From contig NC_081405.1 in assembly GCF_030272615.1 (NCBI RefSeq), positions 651,890,920 through 651,954,919 on the forward strand: DNA of 64,000 bases, given 5' to 3'. Numbering within the stretch: position 1 is the first letter of the stretch; each line of letters begins with the position of its first letter. The position numbers and the translations under genes are program-made. The notes beneath the pieces are model-generated. The model made no database searches. It had not been told where the DNA came from and was given only the letters and a program-made list of their open reading frames with translations. Of the stretch, positions 1 to 12,249 are shown piece by piece. This DNA comes from Cryptomeria japonica (lineage: Eukaryota; Streptophyta; Pinopsida; Cupressales; Cupressaceae).

Positions 1-1182
1 CTCTTGTCTCCAAAAATGGAGAGTGGGTGATTACCCTCAAATTATCCAAATCTTGCTTAAGAAGCTCATTCTCTGAGTTCTCACAAGTTTCTAAAAAAAA
101 CAAAAAAAAAAGAAAAAAAGAAAAGAAAGGAAAGCAGAATGCAAAAAGACTCCTTCGAAATAGGAAAAATCTCAATTAGATTTAGACTTCTAATTTTTAA
201 TTTTCGCACAACTCAAAAAAGCCAATTTTTAAAGCGTCAAAAAGATCATTTAAAAGTAGAAACTTGCCTAAAATTACCCCTAACCCCTAGGTATACCTTA
301 TGGGCTTTAGGAAACCCTATTAAACTACCCCTAGGTGTTCATTTAACCCACTTTAAACCCCTCTGAAGTTTATTTTCGGGTCAAACATATGTTGACCACT
401 CCAAAGATTTCTTTTCCCAAAGTATTTATGACAACACATTATATTATTAAACAAAACTATTGTTAAACACTTTCCCACCAAGAGACAAAAATAAAACATT
501 TAAATTTAAATCCACACGTGTCAAGTGACACAAATAAAACACTTTTACAAAATAAAACATGAAATTGTCTCTTGTGGTTTTTACACATTAAATTTAAATA
601 AAACTTAACACTCATGCAGCATATACTGTTATGAATAAAATACAACACAAACGGGGTGTTGTCTCTCCAAATAGACAAACCCTGGCTTACGAACATACAT
701 AAGTCTAGGTTTGGTTCTCCGTAATTTTCCATGGTCACATGGTAAATTTCCTGCGCATCTCAATTTACACATTAGTACTTACAAATATCCATATATAATA
801 TAATTCAAAAGTATAAAAATACACATCATCACTTGCATAAAATTTTCATCTGCACAGATTAAATACATCTTTTATCAAGCAAATTCTCATAAGCAATTTC
901 ACCCCAATTCACATAAACTTAACCATACATCATAGTTCTATATTCATAGTAAAGTCCTGCAAATTCAATAACGACATCTATCACTACAATATCATCCTAT
1001 CTAACAATCATGTAGTGTTCTATCTCATAAGCATATAAGTAAATCATCAAATCATAGCAATGTTATCCAAATCCTAAAATCATATAAGTTCTAAGTCTCA
1101 AAATGCATCAAAATAAAGTATCCATGATAGTCTAAATATAAAATCCACTGAATGTCAGACTGAGTCGAGGTGAGGCCTCACA
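1..1182 (-). repeat. Partial LTR of chromovirus family F, inverted, inserted in Copia-J
   Basis: Read on the minus strand this is the first ~1.2 kb of the same LTR family as the 5' LTR at 24145-28320. It starts TGTGAGGCC at 1182. It shares the block running from the 'ccatgtgaccatgg' stretch through 'ggagagacaacacccc', and the later 'gagtgggtgattaccc' block. The junction at 1182/1183 lies inside copia integrase coding sequence, so this LTR jumped into Copia-J. The rest of the element lies left of the window. No coding sequence is supported here; the short ORFs are incidental. Confidence 0.85.
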
Positions 1183-1185
1183 CAA

Positions 1186-3261
1186 CGGTCTATACATTCA
1201 ACATAGTTCACATCAAAGGTGAAACCGATAAGACCCCTCATGAACTATGGTTTTGTAATACTCCTACTCTTAAGTATTTCAGAATCTTTGGAAGTAAATG
1301 TATTATCAGAAGAGATGAGTATATTGGAAAATTTGATCCTAGAAGTGATGAAGGAATATTTCTTGGTTATTCATCTAAGAGTAAGGCATATAGATGTTTT
1401 AACAAAAGATTGCAGAAAATTGTTGAGAGTACAAATGTATAGATTGATGAACAATTCAGAGGAACTTCAAGGTATATAGACTCTAAACCGGAAACATAAA
1501 TTTTGACAAATGAACCTACACTAAATCCACCGATACAGAGTGAAGATCCAGCTACCCCGGTACCATCTAAGGATTCCACAGTAATTGAAGAACAACATCA
1601 AACAAAGACACCCCGGTATGTAAGATTGAATCATTCTGAAGATCAGATAATTGGAAATAAGTTTAAAGGAGTTATGACAAGAGGAAGATTGGCAAATGAA
1701 GAGGTATGTTTTATTTCTCAAATTGAACCATCATCTGTTAATGAGGCATGTGAAGATAAATTTTGGATTAAAGATATGGAAGAAGAATTAGAATAAATTG
1801 AGAAAAATAACACTTCGACATTAGTTCCCTGACCTAAAGATAAAAATGTAATTGGAACCAAAGGGGTATTTAGAAACAAACTTAACGAAGATGGTAAGGT
1901 TGTCAGAAATAAAGCAAGACTAGTGTGTAAGGGATATTCTCAGAAGGAAGGAGTTGATTACAATGAAACCTTTGCACCGGTAGCTAGAATTGAGGTAGTC
2001 AGATTATTCTTAACTTTTGCAGCACACAAGAATTATAAAGTTTATCAAATGGATATTAAATGTGCATTTTTGAATGGAGATCTTGAGGAGGAAGTCTATA
2101 TTGAACAACCTGATGGATTTTCTTTGACAGATGACAATGATATGGTTTGTAGGTTAAGAAAAGCTCTGTATGGATTAAAACAAGCTCCAAGAGCTTGATA
2201 TGGAAGACTGGATAAGTATCTTTTAAAGATTGGTTTTACTAAAGGAAATGCAAACAACAATTTATATTACAAAATAACTAATGATGACATCTTAATTATA
2301 GAAGTATTTGTTGATGATATAATCTTTGGAGGAGAAGATGGATTATGTAAGGAATTTTGTTTTAAAATGCAGCAAGAATTTGAAATGTCTATGATTGGAG
2401 AAATAAAATTCTTTTTAGGATTGCAAATTTTACAGACTGATAAAGGTATATTCTTGAGTCAATCCAAATACTTAAAAGAGTTACTAAAGAAATTTGGGAT
2501 GGAGAACTCTAAACCGGTAAGCACACCTATGACTAGAAATGACAAATTATCTCAAAGGGATGAATCTACACCTATTAATCCAACTAGATACAAATCTATG
2601 ATAGGAGGTTTATTGTATTTGACACAAACCAGACCTGATATTATGAATGCAGTATGTATTGTTTCAAGATTTCAAAGTAATCCTAGAGAAAATCATGAAT
2701 CAACAGTAAAAAGTATTTTTTGGTACTTACAAGGCACTATAAATTTTGGATTATGGTATCATAGGGATGAAAATTTTGATCTATGTGCATACACAGATGC
2801 AAATTGGGCAAGAGATGTGGATGATAGGAAAAGCACCACCGATGGAGTATTTTATCTTGGAAATAGGTTAGTTTCTTGGTTGAGTAAGAAACAAAGTTGT
2901 ACATCTTTATCAACAGCTGAATCAGAATACATTGCAGCAGCAACTAACTATACATAAGTACTAATGCTTAAGCAAATGTTGAAAGACATAAAGGTAAAAT
3001 GCAAGGAACCTATTACTATCTATTGTGATAACACTGCAACAATTGATATATCTAAGAACCTAGTATTACATTCTAAAGCCAAACATGTTTCTATCAAACT
3101 AAATTTTCTAAGGGAAAAAGTTGAAGCAAAGGAGATAAAACTGGTTTATGTGAATAGAAAAGAATAGCTTGCAGATATTTTCACTAAATCTCTACCTAAG
3201 GAGACTTTTGAATATCTCAGAGATTGGCTTGGAGTCATACCACCACTGGTAGAGACTTAGG
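1186..3261 (+). pseudogene. Copia pol remnant (integrase end, RT, RNase H)
   Basis: The first ~250 bp encode the C-terminal integrase region with ELWF and FRIFGSKC motifs. The RT follows from about 1860, with [28 protein letters not shown] and the catalytic FVDD at 2307-2318, which is intact. RNase H follows, with the YTDANWA motif, SLSTAESEY and the terminal LADIFTKSLP block ending at 3261. In-frame stops occur after KRLQKIVESTNV (1442), in the linker at 1794-1796, at 2196-2198 where a conserved Trp is expected, at 2955-2957, and at 3165-3167 before LADIF. Several of these are one C-to-T or G-to-A step from the expected codon. Family Ty1/copia (Pseudoviridae) is certain; the lineage is not assigned. 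Confidence 0.92.
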
Positions 3262-3600
3262 AAGTTGATGATTATCATCAACTGATAGAATTAACAGACA
3301 AGTCTTTTATTCTGGTCTTTGATGAGGAAGCTACTTCTAAGGGGGAGTAGTAGGTATATTGAATTGATGTCAAAGGGGGAGAGATTGGTATGGAAAAACT
3401 TTGAAAATCACAAGGAAAACACATGTTGCTCCTAGGGGGAGAGATTGTTGTTTAGGAGAGATTATTACTCTCTGTATGTGTATTTTGATTTTTGGTTATG
3501 ATCTTTTTGGAGATTGTTGGTTTTTGGTATTTGGCATTTCTGCTTTGGCACTTTGATGGTTTTTCCATCTTGTGTTGCCATCAATGCCAAAGGGAGAGAT
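3262..3600 (+). other. Copia-J 3' untranslated region with polypurine tracts
   Basis: This non-coding stretch lies between the RNase H stop and the 3' LTR. It carries four purine-rich tracts: about 3340-3350, 3375-3385, 3433-3443 and the LTR-proximal AAAGGGAGAGAT just before 3601. The last is the expected plus-strand primer. The preceding phrase about 'catcaatgcc' also occurs just before the 3' LTRs of the NA elements at 56900 and, inverted, at 8695 and 17745. Confidence 0.7.
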
Positions 3601-4610
3601 TGTTGGTATTTTGGTATGGTTTTGTCATTGATGTCAACACCTACTAAAACACTAGCACTTTGGAGATCCAACATCATTCACCGGCAAGCAAGTAACTATT
3701 GCATAGTTACTGGTATATGGTACACTGACATGATATAATGATCACTGACACTTGGAATGGCATGAAAGACACTTGGCAATATCGAAGACATTGTGTGTAC
3801 ATCTTATCTTAATTAATTAATTATTGGTATATTCATATTTACATATTTTCTTTTACCGACAAATAGGTCCAAGGTTATCCAAGGTTACACCAGTAGGTTT
3901 ATCTTTTCTAGATCAACATGGCATGCTATGGAGATGATTAATTATTATTGTAGATGCATTAAGCCAACATATTCAATCAGTTATTGCATCAAATATTATA
4001 TTGTTTGTAAATTTTTTTTATTGTAATATCTTGTAGAGCTGACCTACTAAAATTGGTCTTAGGTTATGGTATAAATGTAAGATCTTATTTGTAAGATCAA
4101 ATGTGAAATGCAAAAAAGGATTGTGTGAAGGTATATGCAAGATTAAGAAGAACAATACACACAGACATCATTTGAAGGTGAAACTAGGTTTTTGTGAAAG
4201 CATATTAGCATTACACTGGTATTGAATCCAACATATGAAGATGCTATTTTGAGCAACACATTCTCATTGGATTTAACCATCCAATTGTAGTCAGTGTGAC
4301 TCCCATTTTGTGATTGAGCAGTGAGCCCTAGGCGCTTGGCCTTTCTGCATGTGCAAACCCCATTTATGTACACTTACTATCTATAGTAGTATCATCTGAT
4401 TGTGGGTAAGGTTTCCCATCATGTTTTTTCCCCTTACAGGGTTTCCACATACAAATATTGGTGTAGAAATTAACTGTTAAAATTGTCTACTAGCATACTT
4501 AACTGGTTTGTTGGTATTAAGCATTAAGTTGGTTAATTTGTTTTTGGTTTGAATTTATTTGACAACTGATTCACCCCCCCCTCCCCCTTAGCTATCCCCG
4601 GGACCTAACA
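3601..4610 (+). repeat. Copia-J 3' LTR
   Basis: The LTR begins TGTTGG directly after the purine tract and ends CCTAACA at 4610, giving 1010 bp. Near its end is a run of C residues followed by a TCAC-rich stretch, as in the NA LTRs. It also contains the phrase 'ggtttcccatc...gggtttcca' at about 4410-4450 and 'ctgcatgtgca' at about 4345, motifs shared with other LTRs here. The 5' LTR is not in the window, so the 3' boundary rests on the TG...CA ends and on similarity. Confidence 0.85.
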
Positions 4611-5094
4611 TATGATGTATTTGTGTAGTTGTATGTGCCTTAGATGATGTAGATAATTTCTACATGAGTACATTGATGATATACAATGTATTTGTATATG
4701 AGTACATTGATGTAGTTATGTATGTTCATGGATGTGAAATATATGTTAAATGTATGTTCATTGATGTTAAACGTATTTTTACATGAGCACATTGATATAG
4801 GTTATGTGTGTTCATGGATGTTAAATGTATGTGTAATGGTAATATGCTGTATGCATGTGTAATGGTAATATTTGTACCTAGATGCCCTACATTCATTAGG
4901 GAAATACTAGGTTTATTATGGCTTAATATAGGCTTGTTAGTTTATATTTATCATTTATCATTCTCATCCTCATTATCATTTTGTTAGATGGCTGCCCTAA
5001 AGTTATTACAACTATCCTAGGTTCATTATGGCTTAATATAGGCTTGTTAGTCTATATTTATCATTTTTATCCTGATTATCATTTCTTATAGGCT
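4611..5094. other. Gene-free spacer with short imperfect repeats
   Basis: I see no coding potential. The first half is made of short variations on 'acattgatg' and 'gtatgttcatggatgt', a degenerate simple repeat. A ~45-bp block around 'ggcttaatataggcttgttag' occurs twice (about 4918 and 5030) with ~110 bp between copies. It abuts the tandem array on the right. Confidence 0.6.
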
Positions 5095-7370
5095 TAATAT
5101 AGGATATCCTAGGTTCAAGCACTTAAGAGATAGTGTTGCTATAGTATGGCTCTAAACATTCCATCAAGGTTTGAAGAAAAATAGGAGAATGCCTAGCATA
5201 AAACTGCGTACCTAGACTTTCTCACATTGACGGTTTGTGACCATGATGAACAAAATGAGAATTCAACTACCTTGCAATCTTCCATTGCATGCATCTGACA
5301 AATTTTGCATCAACAAAAAAACTGATACCCTACGAATATGGTTTTGATTCTTCAAAATTTGATATGAGTTATTATAGAGGGTCCTCACATGACCCCATAG
5401 GTTCAAACAAATTGCTTGCATGTGCCTCAGATTATGAGATATACGTCATTAAAGTTTGACAATTTTTTAAACTTAGGGAACTTAAGAGACAACGTCGCTA
5501 TGGAATGGCCCTAAACAATCGAGCGAGTTTTGAAGAAAAATTGGAGCATGCATAGCATAAAATTGCCTACCTAAACTTTCCCACATTGACAAAATGAAAA
5601 TTAGGCTACCTTGCAAGTTTGCATTGCATGCATGCCATAATTTTTGCATCAATGGAAAAAATTTTGCCCTAGAAATATGGTTTTGAGTCTTCAAAATATG
5701 AGATAGGTTATTGTAAAGGGTCCTCACATAACCTCGTAGGTTTAAACAAATTGATTATATGTGTCCTGGATTTTGAGATGTAGCTCCTCAAAGTTTGACA
5801 GTTTTTTGAACTTAGGGAACTTAAGAGACAACACCACTATGACATGAAATTTAACGTTCAAGTGAGTTATGAAGAAGAATAGGAGCATGCCTAGCATAAA
5901 ACCACCTACTTGGACATGGTTTCTCTGACGATTCATGACCATGATAAATAGAACAAAAAATAGGATACCTTGCAAGTTTGTATTGTATGCATCTAACAAT
6001 GTTTACATCAACAAAAAAATGCTTCCCTAGGAATGTGATTTGGGGTCTTCAAAATTTGAGATAGCTTATTTTAGAGGGTCCTCACGTGACCCCATAGGTT
6101 CAAATGGATTGCTTGTTTGTGTCTTGGATTTTGAGATATAGGTCGTCAAAGTTTGACCAATTTTTGAACTTAGGGAGCTTAAGAGACAACACCACCAGGA
6201 TATGGCCCTGAACGTTTGAGCAAGTTTTGAAGAAAAATAGGAGCATGCCTAGCATAAAACTACCTACCTAGACTTACTCGCATTGACAATTTGTGACCAT
6301 GACAAATAGAATAAAAATTAGGCTACCTTGAAAGTTTTCATTACATGCATATGACATTTTTTTGCATCAACAGAAAAATTGCTGCCCTAGGAATATGGTT
6401 TTGAGTCTTCAAAATCTAAGAAAATTTATTGTATAGGGTCCTCATGACCCTGCAAGTTCAAATTGATCACTTTTATGTGCCCCATATTTTGAGATATAGG
6501 TCATCAAAGTTTGACAATTTTTGAACTTAGGGCACTTAAGAGATAGTGTCGCTACAACATGGCCCTAAATGCTTGAGTGAGTTATGAAGAAAAATAGGAG
6601 CATCCCTAGCATAAAAATGACTACTTGGACATTCCTGTGCTAACAGTTCATGACCATGACGAATAAAACAAAAATCAAGCTACCTTGCAAGTATCAATTA
6701 CATGCATATGAAAATTTTTCATCAACAAAAAAATTGTTGTCCTACGAATATGGTTTTAAGTCTTTCAAATCTAAGATATGTTATTATAGAGGGTCTTCAC
6801 GTGACCCCATAGTTCAAACAAATTGCTTGTATGTGCCCTGAATTTTGAGATACAGGTCGTCAAAGTTTGATAATTTTTGAGCTTAGAGCACTTAAGAGAC
6901 AATGCCGCTATGATATGGCCCTAAATGTTTGAGTGAGTTTTGAAGAAAATAAGGAGAATTCCTAGCATAAAACCACCTACCTAGACTTACTCACATTGAT
7001 GGTTTGTGACCATGATAAACAAAAAGTCTACCTTGCAATTTTGGATTACATGCATATGATAATTTTTGCATCAACTGGAAAAAATTTTGCCCTACAAATA
7101 TTGTTTTGAGTCTTCAAAATATGAGAGAGGTCATTGTAGAGGGTCCTCACATGATCCCATAGGTTCAAACAGATCACTTATATGTGCCTCATGTTTTAAG
7201 ATATAGGTCATCAAAGTTTGGTAATTTTTTGAAGTTAGGGCACTTAAGAGATAACACCGCTACAACATGGCCTCGAACGTTCAAGTGAGTTCTAAAACAA
7301 AATAGTAGCATACCTAGCATAAACCTACCTACCTAGACTTGTTCATGTTGATGGTTCATTTTGATTAAAC
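5095..7370. repeat. Seven-copy tandem array, unit about 355 bp
   Basis: The anchor word CTTAAGAGA recurs at 5122, 5481, 5820, 6178, 6535, 6891 and 7243, spaced 359, 339, 358, 357, 356 and 352 bp. Each unit carries the same ordered blocks: 'cctagcataaaac', a block about 'ttgcatcaac', 'ttttgagtcttcaaaat', 'gggtcctcac' and 'tcaaagtttga'. Copies are visibly diverged with small indels, so the array is old. No unit encodes a conserved reading frame. Unit length is in the range of plant satellite monomers, but seven copies could also be a local tandem expansion inside a decayed element. Confidence 0.9.
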
Positions 7371-7869
7371 TTTTTGCAAACTTTTGCAAGTTATTGTATC
7401 TTTTTACAACTTTAGAAACTTTAAAAATCTTTTTGTAATTTTTTGCAATATTTTATGCACTCTTTATGCATCACTATTTTGCAACGTTTCTTGAACTCTC
7501 CATGAATATTATCGATATGTTCTTTTTGTTCATTTTGTCAATGCATGACCAATGCCATGATGCTATGGGTTCATAATTTTCAACTATTATACCGCTATTG
7601 GTTGGGGTATCACTTGTCTCCATGGTGCCACCCAGTGTAAAGGTAAATTCATAACCTTTTTATATCATATCACACCCATTCATGTTCAATAGCTTGGTAA
7701 CCAAAAACAAAGTAATTAATATATATAATCATCTAGGCATACTAAGTAATTTGTTTGATAACATCATAAAAATTTAGAAAGTGTAAAAGAAGTAGAAAAT
7801 GAAATTGAATCCAATTATGATTACTTTTTATCCATCATTACTAAGCATCCATGTTGTGATTGATAACAC
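7371..7869. other. Gene-free AT-rich spacer
   Basis: This is AT-rich sequence between the tandem array and NA-A. It contains oligo-T/CAA stretches near the left end. No coding region, RNA or clear repeat is recognised. The last five bases, AACAC at 7865-7869, form the left half of the NA-A target duplication. Confidence 0.5.
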
Positions 7870-8688
7870 TGTTAGGGTTCCCACAGATACTGAGAGGGGG
7901 GGGGTGAATCAGTATCTGACCGGTAGTCAAATTTTCTTGAGTTAAAACATACAGAACATAAAGTAGCAGTGTACCGGTATGCAATAATTAATGTAATAAA
8001 TAGAATAAAAAACATCCACATGAAAAGAACACCATAACACAAGATGTTTAACAAGGAAACCCGGTGTGGGAAAAACCTCAGTGGGATTTGTGACCCACAA
8101 TATTCACTTACTGGCCAATAAGAGAATATTACTTACAATAGGGACCTGCACATGCAGGAAGGCCAATTGCCTAGAGAACACTGCTCAGTGAGAAGTCACA
8201 CTGACTTACAATGAGGATTATACTAATCCAATGATCTGTACTGCTTTATAATTGCATCTTCAATGCCAAATTCAGTACCAGTTCTTGCTCTGTTCTTTAC
8301 ATATACCCTTGACCTATAATTCGCACATTAGGTCTGCCTAATAATTTTCTTTATGCTCGCTTGCTTACCTTTTCAATTGTCTACAATAATCTTCTTTATA
8401 TACAAGAGTCATTTTACAATTTTCCAAGTTGGCTTACAATAATAAACAAAATATTACATATCAAAAAAAATCATGTCGGCCTCTGTGCCGATATACATCT
8501 TTTCTTCTGTGTTGGTGCCGGTGCCGGTGCCAGTGTAGAGTGATCTTGTTGATGCCGGTGCACTGTCTTGCTTGAATAATGCTTTGCCAGTATGATGTCT
8601 TGCTAGTGCCATAGGATTGCAAGGTTTCCATCAATGACAAAACCTTCAATCACACACAATGTCTCATTGGAGTGTCCATATGCCAACA
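7870..8688 (-). repeat. NA-A 3' LTR (left)
   Basis: On the minus strand it starts TGTTGGCATATGG at 8688 and ends CCCTAACA at 7870. A run of nine C residues lies near its end. A TATATAAAG box is at 8394-8402 (minus). The purine tract AAAGGGGGAGAC lies immediately outside at 8689-8700. It also has the palindrome-like CCTGCACATGCAGG at 8145-8158. Confidence 0.92.
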
Positions 8689-8925
8689 GTCTCCCCCTTT
8701 GGCATTTATGGCAACACTCATGAGAAATTTCAAAAAGGTGTCCAAAAATGTGTAGACCAAAACCAAAAATATGAGGGGCTCCTCCTAAGCATATGATTCT
8801 TGTCTTTGAATTTTCTCATCCTACTACTCCCCCTTTGGCATCAATGACAAAGGTTGTCAAGATGTTAGTAGAGTTTGTAGTTATACCAGTCCATATCCTC
8901 AACCTTGTAGTTGGGTAGTTATTAT

Positions 8926-11900
8926 CTAAAAAAGATCACCCAAAATTAAGTTTATACTATCCATAAACTTTTTGCTATCTTTTATTGTTGTTTCAGTCCT
9001 CTTCACAGTGTCGGTAAGATGCTGCAATTGCTCTACTAGTGTTTTACTTCCAGGTGTTAATGCCTCTGAGATTTCCTTCCATAGAGATGCTAGATAGTCC
9101 AATCTTGGACTTAGTTTAAATCTCAAGTGTTTTGCCTTATTTATTATTGTCTCTTTCTCTTTCTCCTATTTAAGTAATTCTGCCTTAAAATTCACTAACT
9201 TATCTTCAAAAATAGATAGTGAATCCGGTGAGTTGACAAAATTGTCTACAAGCTTGTTTATCTCTTTCTATGTCTTGCTTATTTTCTTGTCTATATCTAT
9301 AGTCAGGAAGTTTGTTTTGCATGTGTCTTTGTACAGGTTTTTGTACTCTGTTAACAAACTACACAGTTCCGGTAGAAGTGTGTCAAAGTCTCTGTTACAC
9401 TTCTTAATTTTTTCCTCAAAGAATTTATGTTTCTCCTTTTCTACAATATCCTTTATAGATTCTACCTTTATTTTCTCAATATTTCCAAAAATGTATTTAC
9501 ATAATGTATCCAACTGTCCTAAAGAATCTATATTATTAATATTACAATCAGGAGTGATTATCTTCAAAATTGGTATTGAATCATCTATTGCTTTGTAAGC
9601 TTGAGAACTATAGTCAGTTATTTTCTTGATGGATTCAAGTAATACCTTAGTCACATTTGTTGACTTTGATGGTGACCCAACAAACTGAGTACCGGTGGAA
9701 GTGACCATGCTTGTATTGACCTCTGGTAGGTTAGTTTGTGTCTGTATTTCCTTTAGCACTGGTTTTCCTGCTTCATTGCTTACCTGTGGCATCTATTCTG
9801 GAGCCTTTAGCTCTGTCGGTTTCTCTGTTTGTGCTTCAGATTCCATCTTTTTCCCTGTATCCGTTGTCGATTGCTTTGTATTTCCTATTACCGGAGGCTC
9901 TTTAGCCATATCTAATTTTTCACTTGGGTCTTTATCAACTGTTATGTTGATCTTTTGGGTATCAACATTTACAGTGAATAGGACTTCAGGATTTGTATTG
10001 CTATCCTCTGCATCCATGCTTTCAGCTGCCAGTTAGTTTTCAGGGATTGCAATTTTTACAGGTGGAGGTAGGTTATCTTTAACCTTTATGCTTGGAGGTC
10101 CACCAATTTTCCCTTTCCCTTTGTCCTTATCCTTCTGATATACCTTAATAGGCTTGGGATTCCTATATTCTTCGTGTTTCTCTTTTTCAACCAAAAATAT
10201 GTCCCAACCATCTTCTGTTTCCTCTAAAACCTCTATAACTCTACCTGCCATCAGTGAAATATGTCGATGTGCAGTGGAAAAAACTATCCGGTTGGCCTGA
10301 GCTATCAGATCATCAATTTCTTTTGGGGAGTTTACCGGATACACAACAAGTAGTTTTTCTATTTTTATTTTCTTGTCTAGTTCAATTACTCCTTGCCTTC
10401 TGGTCTCAAGTCTTTTGTATAAGTCATCAGGAATTTCATTTATGACTTCCATCAAAAAAATTTTAAACATGTCCATGTGTAGTAATACACTCTCCTCAAC
10501 TTGCCCTTTCTCATCAGCCGATAGGGTGTCATAAATTTTCCCTATGTTCTTCAGTTTTCCTTCCTCTGTGATCTCATTTAACAAAATGTCTAGAGGTGCC
10601 AAGTCAGTTTTTTCCTTTTTCTTTTTCTTAGGGGTCAGCTTCTTTTTGGGTGTGACCTTTCTGGCTGGAGATATCACAGCTTGTTGCTTTTGCCTTGTCC
10701 TTCTAGGTGAAGGAGTGGTTGCCGGTGAGGGATCTCTTTTCCTAACAACTCTTTTAAAGGTTGCTAACATGTCTCCTTCTAAAGAAGTACCTACCGGTGA
10801 TAGATGAGCTTCAGGTTGTGGGGCTACCAACTCATCTTCAGTTATGCTGGTTTTCTTTAATACATCTTCCTTAATGGCTTTTGCTTGTCTGGATCCTTTT
10901 CTCACAAAAGCTTCTACCTTCTTCACTCTTTTCTTGGACTATATTTGTTTTCTATTGTTTGAGCACTACCAAATGCTTCCTCCTTAGGTTCATTGGGGGC
11001 TTCTAGAAGTGCTTTGGGATAAGTTTCAACTATGTGGTCATCTGTTTCATAGCCCATTTTTGTTACTCAGATTGTCCTAGGGATGATTGCTTCCATCCAT
11101 ATTTCATCCTTTTTGATAACAAAGCATATATCATCTTTGTATTTATCTACAATTTCTTGAGATAACCTTGTCCTTTTCTTCATTTTCATCTTTAGTGCTT
11201 GCAAAAATTCATGAATGTTGTTTTCCTTATTCTCACCCATGGTATTGAACAGTTCTGTCAGTTGCTTTCCTACTGGTATGTCATATCCGAATTCTTTATA
11301 TCCTATACCGGGAACTTGTTTTGTTATATGAAGCATTAGACACACTAACAAATTTCCAAATCTGAAGGTTCCTTTCTTATCCTTCTTTATCTTTCCAAGG
11401 TTGTCTATCAGTTCATCCTTTAGCCATTCACAGATGTCAATTTTTGCATTGTTGGTTATCATGTCATAAACACTCTTAATGCATAAACTTGAAACTAAGT
11501 TGAGTCTATTGGCATGAGTGGCTTTGTAACCTAATATCATGCTTATGAATCTCACATTTGTATCCTTTACATCATTAACCCTTAAAGATCTTTTATCAAA
11601 TGTTGCACCTATTAGGTCTATGACTAAATCATTTGAAATTTTCTTGTTTTTGTCTGGTCTTTTACCGGTGGCCGGTAACCCTATGATAGCCCTTACCACT
11701 TGCTTGGTGATCTTATGAATTGCATCTAACCAAAAAATTCTCCATGAACTCTGCTTAACACTATCCTAATCACATCCTTAGGAAATTCAGGAATACTAAG
11801 GATTTATGTGAATCCTAGGGTTTCAATGATTTTGTGTTTAGCTTTGATATTGCCGGTATCATCACATATCTCGGTTTTGTACATGGTTTTGATCTCCTCA

Positions 11901-12103
11901 TCTCCTAGCTCTTCAATATTGTAGTGAATATACATTCTAGGGTCTTCAACATATACAACACCTTTAGGGATTTGAGAGAATGCACCTAAGGTATCATCCT
12001 TCTTTGCTATTTCAGGGACCAACTGAAATACAGGCCTAGGTATTTTAATTACTTCCACAATAGTAGGGTTCACTATGTATTCAATTGCAGAGGTGGATGC
12101 CAT
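8926..12103 (-). pseudogene. NA-A ORF2: unknown ~1000-residue protein (broken)
   Basis: I do not recognise this protein. The start is chosen at the ATG at 12101-12103 because MAS... begins the alignable region in NA-B and NA-D as well. Layout: an N-terminal globular region with IRIVLSRVHGEFFWLDS-type, CEWLKDELIDNLGKIKKD, FRFGNLLVCLM and KYKDDICFVIKKDEIWME motifs; a very basic Lys/Arg/Pro linker near 10600; a segment with YDTLSADEKGQVEES; and a helical, charged C-terminus. It is broken by a stop after ETLGFT (11804-11806), further stops near 11066, 10950, 10030 and 9790, and at least one frameshift. It shares a common plan with ORF2 of NA-B, -C, -D, -E and -I. The N-terminal 'GxxxxLP' block faintly recalls plant transposon-associated domains, but this is unproven. 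Confidence 0.8.
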
Positions 12104-12240
12104 GATAAAATACCTTTTTCTATCTTGGATGGATGATTGCTTGGAGTGTGCTTGCTTCTTGCTCAAAATGCCTTAGCTCAGAAATCTTCACGCTCTCTAA
12201 AAGTTTGAAATCGTGGTGAAATGAAATGGAGCCAAAACCT

Positions 12241-12249
12241 TATTTTATA
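12241..12249 (-). promoter_or_regulatory. TATA-like box between ORF1 and ORF2 of NA-A
   Basis: Minus-strand TATAAAATA lies about 138 bp upstream of the ORF2 ATG. It is followed by the phrase TTTTGGCTCCAT, which also follows the equivalent box in NA-B and NA-C. This is a candidate internal promoter for ORF2, inferred from position and conservation only. Confidence 0.5.

Larger units (their letters stand above)
1183..4610 (+). mobile_element. Copia-J: 3' part of a Ty1/copia retrotransposon
   Basis: Only the 3' part is present: the end of integrase, reverse transcriptase, RNase H, an untranslated tail with several GGGGGAG tracts, and a complete 3' LTR (3601-4610). The left part was separated by the LTR insertion ending at 1182. 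The order INT-RT-RH is diagnostic of Ty1/copia. The ORF is broken by several stops, so the copy is dead. Its LTR start (TGTTGG), LTR end (CCTAACA) and purine tract resemble the pol-less NA elements elsewhere in the window. Confidence 0.9.

Noticed and set aside
5095-7370. CRISPR-like array
   Set aside because: Units are ~355 bp and similar over their whole length with no alternation of repeat and spacer. The context is a plant nuclear genome.
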